From: Bacillus thuringiensis
GTDB taxonomy: Bacteria > Bacillota > Bacilli > Bacillales > Bacillaceae_G
Direction: 5' to 3'
Assembly: GCF_001182785.1 (NCBI RefSeq)
Contig: NZ_CP012099.1
Span: 5,206,501 to 5,270,500 of the forward strand
DNA length: 64,000 nucleotides
Shown piece after piece: positions 36,403 to 44,747 of the stretch. A program made the position numbers and the translations under genes. The notes under the pieces were generated by a model, which made no database searches, was not told the DNA's origin, and saw only the letters and a program-made list of their open reading frames with translations. Every line of letters begins with the position of its first letter. Positions within the stretch are counted from its first letter, which is position 1.

Positions 36403-38149
36403 CCGGCTCTTCCTCCCCTGCTTTTTTTGGAATAATAAAGGTAATCTCCGTCCCTTTATTTAATTCACTTTCGATATGAAGCATCGTTTCTTTCCCAAAT
36501 AACCCAATAAGACGTTCATTAATATTATATAAAGCTGTTCCAGTCCCTTTCTTTGATGAAACTACCATCTTTCCTAATTGTTCTAAACGTTCTTCCTCAA
36601 TTCCCTGTCCATTATCTTTTACTTCAAAGTGAACCATACCCTCTTTTTCAAAAACATGCACTTCCACTTCGCATATTGGTTGCTTCTTCGGAAAAGCATG
36701 TCGCAATGCATTTTCAACCAATAGTTGAAGAACAAATGGTGGTACTAAAGTTGTTTTTAGCTCATCCTCAATATACATCTTTACCTCATACTTATTTGGG
36801 AACCTTGCTTGTTCTAGTGATAAGTATGCCTGTACGTGGTTTAATTCTTGCTCTAGTGGAATCAATAACTGACGTGCCCCTTGCAAATTACAACGAAAAT
36901 ACACGCTAAGCTGTAATAATAACTTCCTTGCTTTTTCTACATCTGTTCGGCATAAAGCTGATACTGTATTAATCGCATTAAATAAAAAGTGTGGGTTAAT
37001 TTGCGCTTGTAATGCTTTTATCTCCGCATCTTGAAGTAATTTACTTTGCAACTCAGCTTCTCCTAACTCTAACTGCGTGGAGAATATTTTTGCTAACCCT
37101 TCTGCTAATTCTTCTTCAACGCGACTTAACTGGTTAGAATTTTTGAAATACAGTTTTAATGTACCTATCGTATTTCCATGTGAAGTTAGTGGAATAACAA
37201 TAGCGGCTTGTAAGGGACAGCTTTCATGTTGGCAATTAATAACCTCACGTGATTTCGCCTTCATTATTTGCCCTGTATGTAAAACTTCTTTTGATAAACC
37301 AGTTATTAAACTATGTGAAGGAATATGGTGATCTGATGCTAATCCAACGTGCGCTAATATTTTCTCTGTATCTGTTAAAGATACCGCATCCGTTCCTGTA
37401 AAGCGGTGAATAATTTGTGCCACATGCTTACACGATTCTTCTGTTAAGCCTTGACGAAAATACGGTAACGTTTTATCAGCAATACGCAATACTTTATGAG
37501 TCTGAAGTGCTTTTGCATTCTCCTCCTGACGCAAAATAGCTTGTATCATAGAAAGTAAAATAAAACTCCCAAAACTATTTACAAGAATCATCGGTATCGC
37601 TATTGTTTTCACAACGCTAATTCCATCCTCTATAATTAATAAAATCATAACCATTTCTAAAGATACGATAAAAACACTTAAAACTGCTGAAAACTTAGGA
37701 GTAATTGTACGATTATATTTTTTGAAAATATATCCGATATAACCAGTTATAATCCCCGCTAAAATAGAAGAGATTGCGCAGCTTAGCGCTGTCGTACCAC
37801 CAAGCATATAACGATGAATACCAGCAATAAACCCGACTCCAACCCCTACGATAGGGCCACCAAGTAAGCCACTAATACCAACACCCATAATACGCGTATT
37901 CGCAATTGTACTTGACGAAGAAACACCTTGTAACCAATTTTCATTCATAATCGTATTTCCTGCTATTTCAATCCCAGTGTAATTGCTTACAATTGTAAAT
38001 ACCGAAAAAATACAAATAAGCTTAAGCTTATCTACATAGCCGTCCTGTTTATGAAGGAGGCGCCTGAAAGTTTTAATATGAGAGAGTAAAAATCCTAAAA
38101 TAACTATAAGTCCGACTCGTTCAATCATCATGAGTACTAAATTTAGCAT
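36380..38149 (-). CDS. lytS: Sensor histidine kinase LytS
   Basis: A 589-aa membrane kinase. N-terminal 5TM-LytS domain (about 1-200, including GLLGGPIVGVGVGFIAGIHRY). GAF domain (about 230-365). LytS-type dimerisation/phosphorylation block ALQAQINPHFLFNAINTVSALCR near residue 385, with the phospho-His in NPHF. C-terminal HATPase with LVENALRHAFPK and GTGTALYNINERL. It pairs with LytR, overlapping it by 23 bases. Bacillus LytST responds to pyruvate and S. aureus LytSR to membrane potential; the signal here is inferred. Confidence 0.94.
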   Translation of the reverse strand: MLNLVLMMIERVGLIVILGFLLSHIKTFRRLLHKQDGYVDKLKLICIFSVFTIVSNYTGIEIAGNTIMNENWLQGVSSSSTIANTRIMGVGISGLLGGPIVGVGVGFIAGIHRYMLGGTTALSCAISSILAGIITGYIGYIFKKYNRTITPKFSAVLSVFIVSLEMVMILLIIEDGISVVKTIAIPMILVNSFGSFILLSMIQAILRQEENAKALQTHKVLRIADKTLPYFRQGLTEESCKHVAQIIHRFTGTDAVSLTDTEKILAHVGLASDHHIPSHSLITGLSKEVLHTGQIMKAKSREVINCQHESCPLQAAIVIPLTSHGNTIGTLKLYFKNSNQLSRVEEELAEGLAKIFSTQLELGEAELQSKLLQDAEIKALQAQINPHFLFNAINTVSALCRTDVEKARKLLLQLSVYFRCNLQGARQLLIPLEQELNHVQAYLSLEQARFPNKYEVKMYIEDELKTTLVPPFVLQLLVENALRHAFPKKQPICEVEVHVFEKEGMVHFEVKDNGQGIEEERLEQLGKMVVSSKKGTGTALYNINERLIGLFGKETMLHIESELNKGTEITFIIPKKAGEEEPGVKSISS

Positions 38150-38264
38150 CTTTGATTCATTCCTTTTTATTTAGTTAGTTTTATTATGGGAAAATAATGA
38201 AGTCGGCGTCAAGAAGAACGAAATGTTTTTTGAAATATTTTACACATAATAATCCCCTCTTTAT

Positions 38265-38430
38265 TTGACAATACAATAGAAGAGTGCTAAAAATAAAGTA
38301 ATATAATACAGTCCTTTAACACACCCCCGTGAGGTTGAGAAGGAAGTCGGAATACAATATACGTATGTTCTTTTTTGGGGATACGTATGCTTTTTTGGCC
38401 TTCTCATCATATCAGGTGAGAAGGCCTTTT
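38265..38430 (+). promoter_or_regulatory. Promoter and attenuator-like leader of the MFS gene
   Basis: TTGACA (38265-38270) and an extended -10 TGCTAAAAA (38285-38293) are spaced 17 bp. The leader holds TTGAGAAGG (38335-38343), two palindromic ATACGTAT copies (38359-38366, 38381-38388) that can pair over a T-rich loop, and a terminator GGCCTTCTCA (38397-38406) / TGAGAAGGCC (38417-38426) with TTTT. The upstream TGAGAAGG duplicates the terminator's 3' arm and could pair with its 5' arm instead, an antiterminator. No known riboswitch consensus is recognised. Confidence 0.6.
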
Positions 38431-38473
38431 GTTATTCTTCCATAGCGACTGTAGAAAATAAGGAGGAGTAATA

Positions 38474-39772
38474 ATGAACGTCATTACTGATGTACAACAA
38501 ACAACAGAGGAGACGAAAGCGAAAAGGTATAAAACATTATTTGGTTCTGCGCTAGGATATGCAGCAGAAGGTTTAGATATGTTGCTATTATCTTTCGTAC
38601 TTGTCTATATTTTAAAAGAGTTTCACTTAAGTCCTGTTGAAGGTGGAAACTTAACATTAGCTACCACAATAGGGATGTTAATTGGTTCTTATTTATTTGG
38701 ATTTATTGCTGATTTATTTGGACGTATTCGTACAATGGCCTTCACAATCTTACTGTTTTCACTAGCAACCGCACTCATTTATTTCGCAACAGACTACTGG
38801 CAATTATTAATTCTTCGCTTTTTAGTTGGAATGGGAGTTGGTGGTGAATTCGGAATCGGAATGGCCATTGTAACAGAAACATGGTCTAAAGAAATGCGCG
38901 CTAAAGCGACATCGGTTGTTGCACTTGGATGGCAATTTGGTGTACTAATTGCTTCACTCCTTCCAGCATTTATTGTCCCGCACTTTGGATGGAGAGCCGT
39001 TTTCTTATTTGGATTAATTCCAGCTTTACTAGCTGTCTATGTCCGTAAAAGTTTAAGTGAACCGAAAATATGGGAGCAAAAACAACACTACAAAAAGGAA
39101 CTATTGCAAAAAGAAGCTGCAGGTAAATTAACACCTACTGAAGCAGAACAACTAAAACATATAAAAAAATTCCCACTTCGAAAGTTATTTGCCAGTAAAA
39201 AAGTAACAATCACAACAATCGGTCTTATTATTATGTCGTTTATCCAGAACTTCGGATATTATGGAATCTTCACATGGATGCCAACTATTTTAGCAAATAA
39301 ATATAACTATACATTAGCAAAAGCAAGTGGCTGGATGTTCATTTCTACCATCGGTATGCTAATTGGAATTGCAACCTTTGGTATTCTGGCTGATAAAATT
39401 GGTCGTCGTAAAACCTTTGCAATTTATTATATTGGCGGTACAGTATACTGTCTCATTTACTTCTTCTTATTCACAGATTCAACATTATTATTATGGGGAA
39501 GTGCATTGCTTGGATTCTTTGCAAATGGCATGATGGGAGGATTTGGGGCAATTTTAGCTGAAAACTATCCTGCTGAAGCTCGATCTACCGCAGAAAACTT
39601 TATTTTCGGTACAGGACGTGGGTTAGCTGGATTTGGGCCTGTTATTATCGGCTTACTCGCTACAGGTGGCAACCTACTTGGAGCATTGTCCTTGATTTTT
39701 ATCATCTACCCAATCGGGTTAATTACAATGCTACTATGTGTACCAGAAACAAAGGGAAAAGTATTAGATTAA
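38474..39772 (+). CDS. MFS transporter (acid/sugar:H+ symporter type)
   Basis: A 432-aa major facilitator permease with 12 helices. N-terminal SALGYAAEGLDMLLLSFVLV and the FGFIADLFGRIRTMAF loop, then GMGVGGEFGIGMAIVTETW, place it with the aromatic-acid/sialic-acid/metabolite:H+ symporter groups. A cytoplasmic central loop (about 190-235) carries charged residues. It begins behind AAGGAGGAG. A terminator-containing leader precedes it, so expression is probably controlled by premature termination. The substrate is unknown; the leader's ligand could be the same compound. Confidence 0.85.
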   Translation: MNVITDVQQTTEETKAKRYKTLFGSALGYAAEGLDMLLLSFVLVYILKEFHLSPVEGGNLTLATTIGMLIGSYLFGFIADLFGRIRTMAFTILLFSLATALIYFATDYWQLLILRFLVGMGVGGEFGIGMAIVTETWSKEMRAKATSVVALGWQFGVLIASLLPAFIVPHFGWRAVFLFGLIPALLAVYVRKSLSEPKIWEQKQHYKKELLQKEAAGKLTPTEAEQLKHIKKFPLRKLFASKKVTITTIGLIIMSFIQNFGYYGIFTWMPTILANKYNYTLAKASGWMFISTIGMLIGIATFGILADKIGRRKTFAIYYIGGTVYCLIYFFLFTDSTLLLWGSALLGFFANGMMGGFGAILAENYPAEARSTAENFIFGTGRGLAGFGPVIIGLLATGGNLLGALSLIFIIYPIGLITMLLCVPETKGKVLD

Positions 39773-39776
39773 ACAT

Positions 39777-39814
39777 AAAAGAGGAAGCAACTCATTTAAG
39801 ATGCTTCCTCTTTT
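39777..39814. terminator. Bidirectional terminator
   Basis: AAAAGAGGAAGCA (39777-39789) pairs with TGCTTCCTCTTTT (39802-39814) between the convergent MFS and BCCT genes. Confidence 0.88.
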
Positions 39815-39824
39815 ACGTTTTTAT

Positions 39825-41393
39825 TTATTTTGATTTACTAGCCTTCTGAAATAAGAATGCAGTTTTATCTTCTTCTTTTACAATACCTTGTTTTAGTGCT
39901 AATTCTCCCGCAACTTTAGGCGCTAACCATAGCATTGGGAATAACAAAATTGATACCGGAACTGCCGTCACCACGATAAACGATTGTAGCGCATTAATGC
40001 TTCCTTCACCCATATATAAAAGAATTGCTGCAACTGCGCCCATAATAAGCGACCAAAAAATTCGCAAACTAATTCTAGGATCTCCGTCTCCAGTCACTGC
40101 CATCGAAATGGAATACGCCATTGAATCTCCTGTTGTCACTACAAACAAAATTGTTAATAAAAGAAATGCTGGTCCAATAATATTAGAAAGTGGCAATTGC
40201 CCTGTAATTGCAATCATAGCTGCCGGCATACCAGATTCGCTTAATGCGTCCGAGATAGACCCAGGATTCATTAACTCATAAAACACACCTGATCCCCCTA
40301 ATATAGTAAACCAAAACGTTGTAATAATAGGTGCGATAATTCCAATTGCAACGATGATTTCTCGAATCGTTCTCCCTCTTGAAATTCGACTCACTAAAAT
40401 TGCCATCATTGGTCCGTATCCAATAAACCATCCCCAGAAAAAGATTGTCCAAGATCCTAACCAACTTGTATCACCACGGTATGTGCTCATCGGTATAAAC
40501 TCACTTACATAAAATCCAAACGAAGAAACAAACGAATCAATAATAAATCCACCTGGCCCAAATAGTAATATGAATGCCATTAATAAAATTGCTAATCTAA
40601 CATTTAAATTACTTATAATTTGAATCCCTTTATCAATACCTGTTACTGCCGATATGGTAGACACGGCCACTACACAAACAATAATTGCTAATTGAGTAGT
40701 AAACACATCAGAAATTCCAAATAATTCTTGTAATCCATAACTTGCTTGTAAACCTAAAAATCCAATTGGGCCAATTGTACCTGCAGCTACCGCAATAATT
40801 GCAGCTGCATCAATTATCGTTCCAAGCAGGCTCTTTCTTAATTTTTCCCCAAAAATAGGATATAAAAGCGTTCGAGGTTTTAGCGGCATACCTTTATGAT
40901 AATGTCCATACATCATAACTACCGCACTAATTGTACCTAAAATCGTCCATGCTAAAAATCCCCAATGCATATAACTTTGTGCTAAAGCAGGCATGACTGC
41001 TTCTTTCGTTCCAGCAGATATACCGTCATGTATTGGTGGCACCGTCATCAAATGGTACATTGGCTCTGCTGCTGCCCAAAAAACGCCACCTCCGGCAAGT
41101 AATGTAGACATAATAATAGCAAGCCATTTTGCCGTACTAATCTCAGGTTTTTCTAAATTACCTAGTTTGACCCTCCCATATTTCGAGAACGCCATACACA
41201 TCGCAACAATAAATGTACCTAACAATAAAACTTGCCAGAAGGCACCGAAATATTTAATTGAAAAAGCAAAACTGGTATTAATCGCACTCTCTACATAATC
41301 CTTATTCAAAAAAACTGCAATTACAAATAATAAAAGTGAACCACCACTAATAATAAATACAGGCCAATCAGTTTTTCGACTCTTCATCCTCAT
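39825..41393 (-). CDS. BCCT family transporter
   Basis: A 522-aa betaine/choline/carnitine-type symporter with 12 helices. The family signature spans WTIFFWGWFIGYGPMMAILV followed by SRISRGRTIREI (about residues 305-338). Canonical betaine carriers read WTIFYWAWWISWSP here, so several aromatic positions differ. The substrate may not be glycine betaine. ATG follows AAGGAGG. It is a single gene between terminators; its promoter region has repeated CATAATAATT motifs. Confidence 0.88.
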   Translation of the reverse strand: MRMKSRKTDWPVFIISGGSLLLFVIAVFLNKDYVESAINTSFAFSIKYFGAFWQVLLLGTFIVAMCMAFSKYGRVKLGNLEKPEISTAKWLAIIMSTLLAGGGVFWAAAEPMYHLMTVPPIHDGISAGTKEAVMPALAQSYMHWGFLAWTILGTISAVVMMYGHYHKGMPLKPRTLLYPIFGEKLRKSLLGTIIDAAAIIAVAAGTIGPIGFLGLQASYGLQELFGISDVFTTQLAIIVCVVAVSTISAVTGIDKGIQIISNLNVRLAILLMAFILLFGPGGFIIDSFVSSFGFYVSEFIPMSTYRGDTSWLGSWTIFFWGWFIGYGPMMAILVSRISRGRTIREIIVAIGIIAPIITTFWFTILGGSGVFYELMNPGSISDALSESGMPAAMIAITGQLPLSNIIGPAFLLLTILFVVTTGDSMAYSISMAVTGDGDPRISLRIFWSLIMGAVAAILLYMGEGSINALQSFIVVTAVPVSILLFPMLWLAPKVAGELALKQGIVKEEDKTAFLFQKASKSK

Positions 41394-41586
41394 TTACACT
41401 TCCTCCTTCCTCAGCAATCTAAAAAAACAACTTTATTATGTTTTATTGTTTAAACCCAAAACATAATAATTATATATGCATAATAATTTATCGGCTTTCC
41501 ACATACTTATGTTGTCCCTAAAAATATGCCAAATCCCTTATTTAAAAGAAAAAAATCTCTTCCTCTTACATAAAAAAGCAAAACAA
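41394..41586. other. BCCT gene upstream region with direct repeats
   Basis: No gene. CATAATAATT occurs twice (41462-41471 and 41479-41488, 17 bp apart), and an inverted TTATTATG lies at about 41433. These may be regulator sites for the BCCT gene. The rest is AT-rich. Confidence 0.45.
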
Positions 41587-41612
41587 AAGACCTTATATTT
41601 CTATAAGGTCTT
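41570..41612 (-). terminator. Terminator of nos
   Basis: AAGACCTTATA (41587-41597) pairs with TATAAGGTCTT (41602-41612). On the minus strand it is followed by T-rich sequence. It lies about 145 bases after the nos stop. Confidence 0.78.
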
Positions 41613-41755
41613 CGAAACAGAAATTTGATTATAACATAAGGAACTCCTTGGTTCAAAAATCCTCTTCCAAAAATAACCGAGAGTAAAGGCTTCCATTTGC
41701 TACATAACAGTAATTTAAAAAAATTATATTTTGCAGAAAAAAACTGCACTAAATA

Positions 41756-42826
41756 TTATTTATGAAAGAAATTTGGCTTCAAAATTTCATTCGGATACGG
41801 TTTATGATAAATATGAGTGGTAGCTGGAGATAGCGGTGGAATAAGCCACACCCAATTACCTGTTACAACACGACCGCAAGCAGCTTCTTGCTTCTCAAAT
41901 TGCTGAAATTGTTGTGCAGCAGTATGATGGTCAACAATACTAACTCCTTGTTTTTTAAAAGAGTGTAGTACGGCAATATTCAACTCAATTAGCGCCTTAT
42001 CTTTCCATAACGTACCGTTTCTCGATGTATCTAAATCCATCATCTCCGCAACAGCCGGAAGTAAATTATAACGATCATAATCCGCTAAGTTGCGCGCCCC
42101 AATCTCTGTTCCCATATACCATCCATTGAACGGAGCGGCTGTATAAGAAATACCGCCAATTTCTAAGCGCATATCTGAAATCATTGGAACCCCATACCAT
42201 TTTGCTCCAAGTGATGAAATAGGGTATTCTGGGTGTTCAATTCGCACTTCTTTTACTTCTTCTCTCGGAATTTCTTTATATATAGGCGCCTGCCCGTTTA
42301 TAGAAAACACAAGTGGCAATACATCGAAATTCGTACCTTCTCCTTGCCAGCCAAGCTCCTGACAAAAGTCCGTAAATGCAGCGGAATCAGAGTCACCGAT
42401 CACTCCCATTTCTGTTTTATATCCTGCATATCGAATCAATTGGTGATTATAAATTCGTATATTATTTTCCTCACCTTGATATTGCTTAAAAATCGTAATG
42501 GTTGGTTTAACTTTTCCGTCGTTCGTTGCATATTTAATATGATGAATTAATGCATTATATACACCCTCTTCATCATTTACTTCGCGCGCATCTAATATGT
42601 GCATCTTACTCCAAAATAGTCTTCCAATACATCTATTACTGTTACGCCATGCCATTCGTGAACCATGAACAAGTTCTTCAAATGTATGCTCATATGTCCC
42701 TGTCTTCTCTATCTCAATTTGAACTTCTTTTATACGTTCTTCTATCAATTTCTCTTTATGAAGCTCCTTATAACAAATCGTAATAAAATTACTTGCTTCC
42801 TCTATTAATTGTTTCGTTTTACTCAT
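41756..42826 (-). CDS. nos: Bacterial nitric oxide synthase (oxygenase)
   Basis: A 356-aa haem-thiolate NO synthase without reductase domain, as in other Bacillus. The proximal haem Cys is Cys66 in SRMAWRNSNRCIGRLFW. PFNGWYMGTEIGARNLADYD holds the Glu that binds L-arginine, and the C-terminal GNWVWLIPPLSPATTHIYH carries pterin/haem contacts. It makes NO and citrulline from arginine using host reductases. In B. anthracis and B. subtilis, NO protects against oxidative damage. It is divergent from sodA2, sharing a 216-base promoter region. Confidence 0.96.
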   Translation of the reverse strand: MSKTKQLIEEASNFITICYKELHKEKLIEERIKEVQIEIEKTGTYEHTFEELVHGSRMAWRNSNRCIGRLFWSKMHILDAREVNDEEGVYNALIHHIKYATNDGKVKPTITIFKQYQGEENNIRIYNHQLIRYAGYKTEMGVIGDSDSAAFTDFCQELGWQGEGTNFDVLPLVFSINGQAPIYKEIPREEVKEVRIEHPEYPISSLGAKWYGVPMISDMRLEIGGISYTAAPFNGWYMGTEIGARNLADYDRYNLLPAVAEMMDLDTSRNGTLWKDKALIELNIAVLHSFKKQGVSIVDHHTAAQQFQQFEKQEAACGRVVTGNWVWLIPPLSPATTHIYHKPYPNEILKPNFFHK

Positions 42827-42955
42827 AAACGATCTCCTTCTATTTCAACAAAACGCTACTACTTTACAGTATAAGCAAAAAGGATAGGAGTCACAAATGA
42901 AAGTGAGAGTGTTACTTTTATTGTAATATTTTTCAGAAAATTAACAAGCTTACTA

Positions 42956-43009
42956 TTGACTTACATGGAAAATGAGTGTATTTTTGACTCAGGTAAAGTA
43001 TTTTTACCT
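42956..43009 (+). promoter_or_regulatory. sodA2 promoter with two palindromes
   Basis: TTGACT (about 42956-42961), 17 bp, TATTTT (42979-42984) form a sigma-A promoter. TGAGT (42973-42977) and ACTCA (42987-42991) flank the -10 as an inverted repeat. AGGTAAA (42991-42997) and TTTACCT (43003-43009) form a second perfect one just downstream. Operator function is inferred. Confidence 0.5.
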
Positions 43010-43042
43010 AGACCAACTTTTAAATAGAAAGGAGGTAATCTT

Positions 43043-43669
43043 ATGTCTTCATTCCAATTGCCAAAGCTTTCATATGACTATGATGAACTAGAGCCACATA
43101 TCGATAGCAATACACTTTCCATTCATCATGGAAAGCACCATGCGACATACGTAAATAATTTAAATGCTACTTTAGAAAATTATACTGAATTACATAATAA
43201 ATCTTTAGAAGAATTGCTATGTAATTTAGATGCTTTACCGAAGGAAATTGTTACGGCTGTACGAAATAACGGTGGTGGTCACTATTGTCATAGTCTTTTT
43301 TGGGAAGTGATGAGCCCACGAGGTGGCGGTGAGCCTAATGGAGACGTTGCAAAAGTAATTGATTATTATTTCAATACCTTTGACAACTTAAAAGATCAAC
43401 TTTCCAAAGCAGCTATTAGTCGTTTTGGAAGTGGCTATGGATGGCTTGTTCTTGACGGTGAGGAACTCTCTGTTATGAGTACACCAAATCAAGATACGCC
43501 TTTGCAAGAAGGGAAAATCCCCTTACTCGTAATTGATGTATGGGAACATGCTTATTATTTAAAGTATCAAAATCGGCGCCCAGAGTTTGTTACCAATTGG
43601 TGGCATACAGTAGACTGGGACCAAGTAAACGAGAAGTATTTACAAGCAATTCAATCGCAAAAACATTAG
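43043..43669 (+). CDS. sodA2: Superoxide dismutase, Fe/Mn family (SodA2)
   Basis: A 208-aa Fe/Mn SOD. Metal ligands are seen at His28 (SIHHGKHHATYVNNL), His83 (GGGHYCHSLFW), Asp165 and His169 (DVWEHAYY). Asn, usual before the second ligand (NHSLFW), is Cys82 here. It matches the SodA2 paralogue of the B. cereus group in overall sequence and length. It starts behind AAAGGAGG and is divergent from nos, pairing two anti-oxidant functions. It ends in a GC-rich terminator. Confidence 0.93.
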   Translation: MSSFQLPKLSYDYDELEPHIDSNTLSIHHGKHHATYVNNLNATLENYTELHNKSLEELLCNLDALPKEIVTAVRNNGGGHYCHSLFWEVMSPRGGGEPNGDVAKVIDYYFNTFDNLKDQLSKAAISRFGSGYGWLVLDGEELSVMSTPNQDTPLQEGKIPLLVIDVWEHAYYLKYQNRRPEFVTNWWHTVDWDQVNEKYLQAIQSQKH

Positions 43670-43726
43670 TCGTACGTATAAGGTAAATTTGGTAATGTAA
43701 AATCAGTATTGTCGAAATCCTCCAGA

Positions 43727-43752
43727 ATCCCCCGGATTGCCACCGGGGGATT
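43727..43752 (+). terminator. Terminator of sodA2
   Basis: ATCCCCCGG (43727-43735) pairs with CCGGGGGAT (43743-43751), a GC-rich stem between convergent genes with a weak T-rich tail. Confidence 0.75.
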
Positions 43753-43757
43753 TATGA

Positions 43758-44651
43758 TTACTTCATTTTATTTATATAATGTTTTAAAACATTTTTTATT
43801 TCTAGTTTCAGCTCTCGGAATAAAAATCCGGATTCACGAGCCTTTCCATTATGTAGCGTACAGTTAGTTACTTCATTATAAGGAGCTATATTTTCCCCAA
43901 CTTCCTGGATAAGTGCTTTTATTCCCGTCTTCTCTTCTATGAAATGAATAATTTCTTCCGTAGAAACTACTCCGTTACTACAGGCGTTAATTGGTCCTTT
44001 CACATTTTCCATTCCGCACCAAGCTAGAAACTCTCCTGCCTCTTTTTCATGTATAAATGACAAAGCTCCATCTATATAATCCACAACGATAGGGTTTTGG
44101 TTCACAACACATTCAACGTAAAATTGTAACCTTTTCGTATAGTCATTTTCTCCAATAACAACTGGAAAACGCACTGCAACGACTGGGAATGTTGCATATT
44201 GAAATAAAACCGATTCGGCTAATCGCTTTCCTTCACTATAATTAAAATCATTCCTATCTCCATATGTAATTGCATATTCGTATGGATTAAAGTCCTCTTC
44301 TAACAAGCTTAATGCAGGTTCATAGACAGCCATTGAAGATGTCATAATATACTTCTTCGTTTTTCCTTTCAAAACTTCACATACCATTTTCGCTGCATTT
44401 GAGCTATAGCATAAATTATCGTATACAATATCATAACTTTTTCCTTCTAGACGCTTTTCTAGTAGCTTTCCATCTTCTCTATCAACAATTATTCTTTTTA
44501 CTGCGCTACCAAAAGAATCTTCAGTAACTCCCCTCGTGGCAATTGTTACATCGTGTCCAGCTTGCAAAAGGTACTCTACTAAATGTTTACCAAAAAACCT
44601 TGTTCCTCCTAGCACCAACACTTTCTTCAATTTCATCATCCCCATTTTCAT
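43758..44651 (-). CDS. NAD-dependent epimerase/dehydratase (extended SDR) family protein
   Basis: A 297-aa Rossmann protein: KVLVLGGTRFFGKHLVEYLL near the N-terminus has the GGTRFFG nucleotide-binding variant seen in atypical extended SDRs. The segment YDNLCYSSNAAKM and a weak YxxxK equivalent (YSEGKRLAE) follow. The reaction is unknown. Several ATGs cluster at the start (44651, 44636); the first has AAGGTGG 13 bases upstream, so the exact start is uncertain. It is a single-gene unit. Confidence 0.8.
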   Translation of the reverse strand: MKMGMMKLKKVLVLGGTRFFGKHLVEYLLQAGHDVTIATRGVTEDSFGSAVKRIIVDREDGKLLEKRLEGKSYDIVYDNLCYSSNAAKMVCEVLKGKTKKYIMTSSMAVYEPALSLLEEDFNPYEYAITYGDRNDFNYSEGKRLAESVLFQYATFPVVAVRFPVVIGENDYTKRLQFYVECVVNQNPIVVDYIDGALSFIHEKEAGEFLAWCGMENVKGPINACSNGVVSTEEIIHFIEEKTGIKALIQEVGENIAPYNEVTNCTLHNGKARESGFLFRELKLEIKNVLKHYINKMK

Positions 44652-44695
44652 GATTTATGAGATACCACCTTTTTTATTATAAAACGCTAATATAT

Positions 44696-44734
44696 AAAAA
44701 AGCATGAAATCAGTTTAACGATTCCATGCTTTTA
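44696..44734 (-). terminator. Terminator of the AmiS/UreI gene
   Basis: AAAAAGCATGAAATC and GATTCCATGCTTTT arms pair with one mismatch. Read on the minus strand a T-run follows. Confidence 0.82.
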
Positions 44735-44747
44735 TGCAGATCATATA

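Noticed and set aside
38265..38307. TTGACA with TATAAT at 38302 as the MFS promoter
   Set aside because: The spacing is 31 bp, too long for sigma-A. The extended -10 at 38285-38293 gives 17 bp and is preferred.
41507..41749. Possible 80-codon minus-strand gene downstream of nos
   Set aside because: It contains the nos terminator and has no convincing ribosome site or family match.
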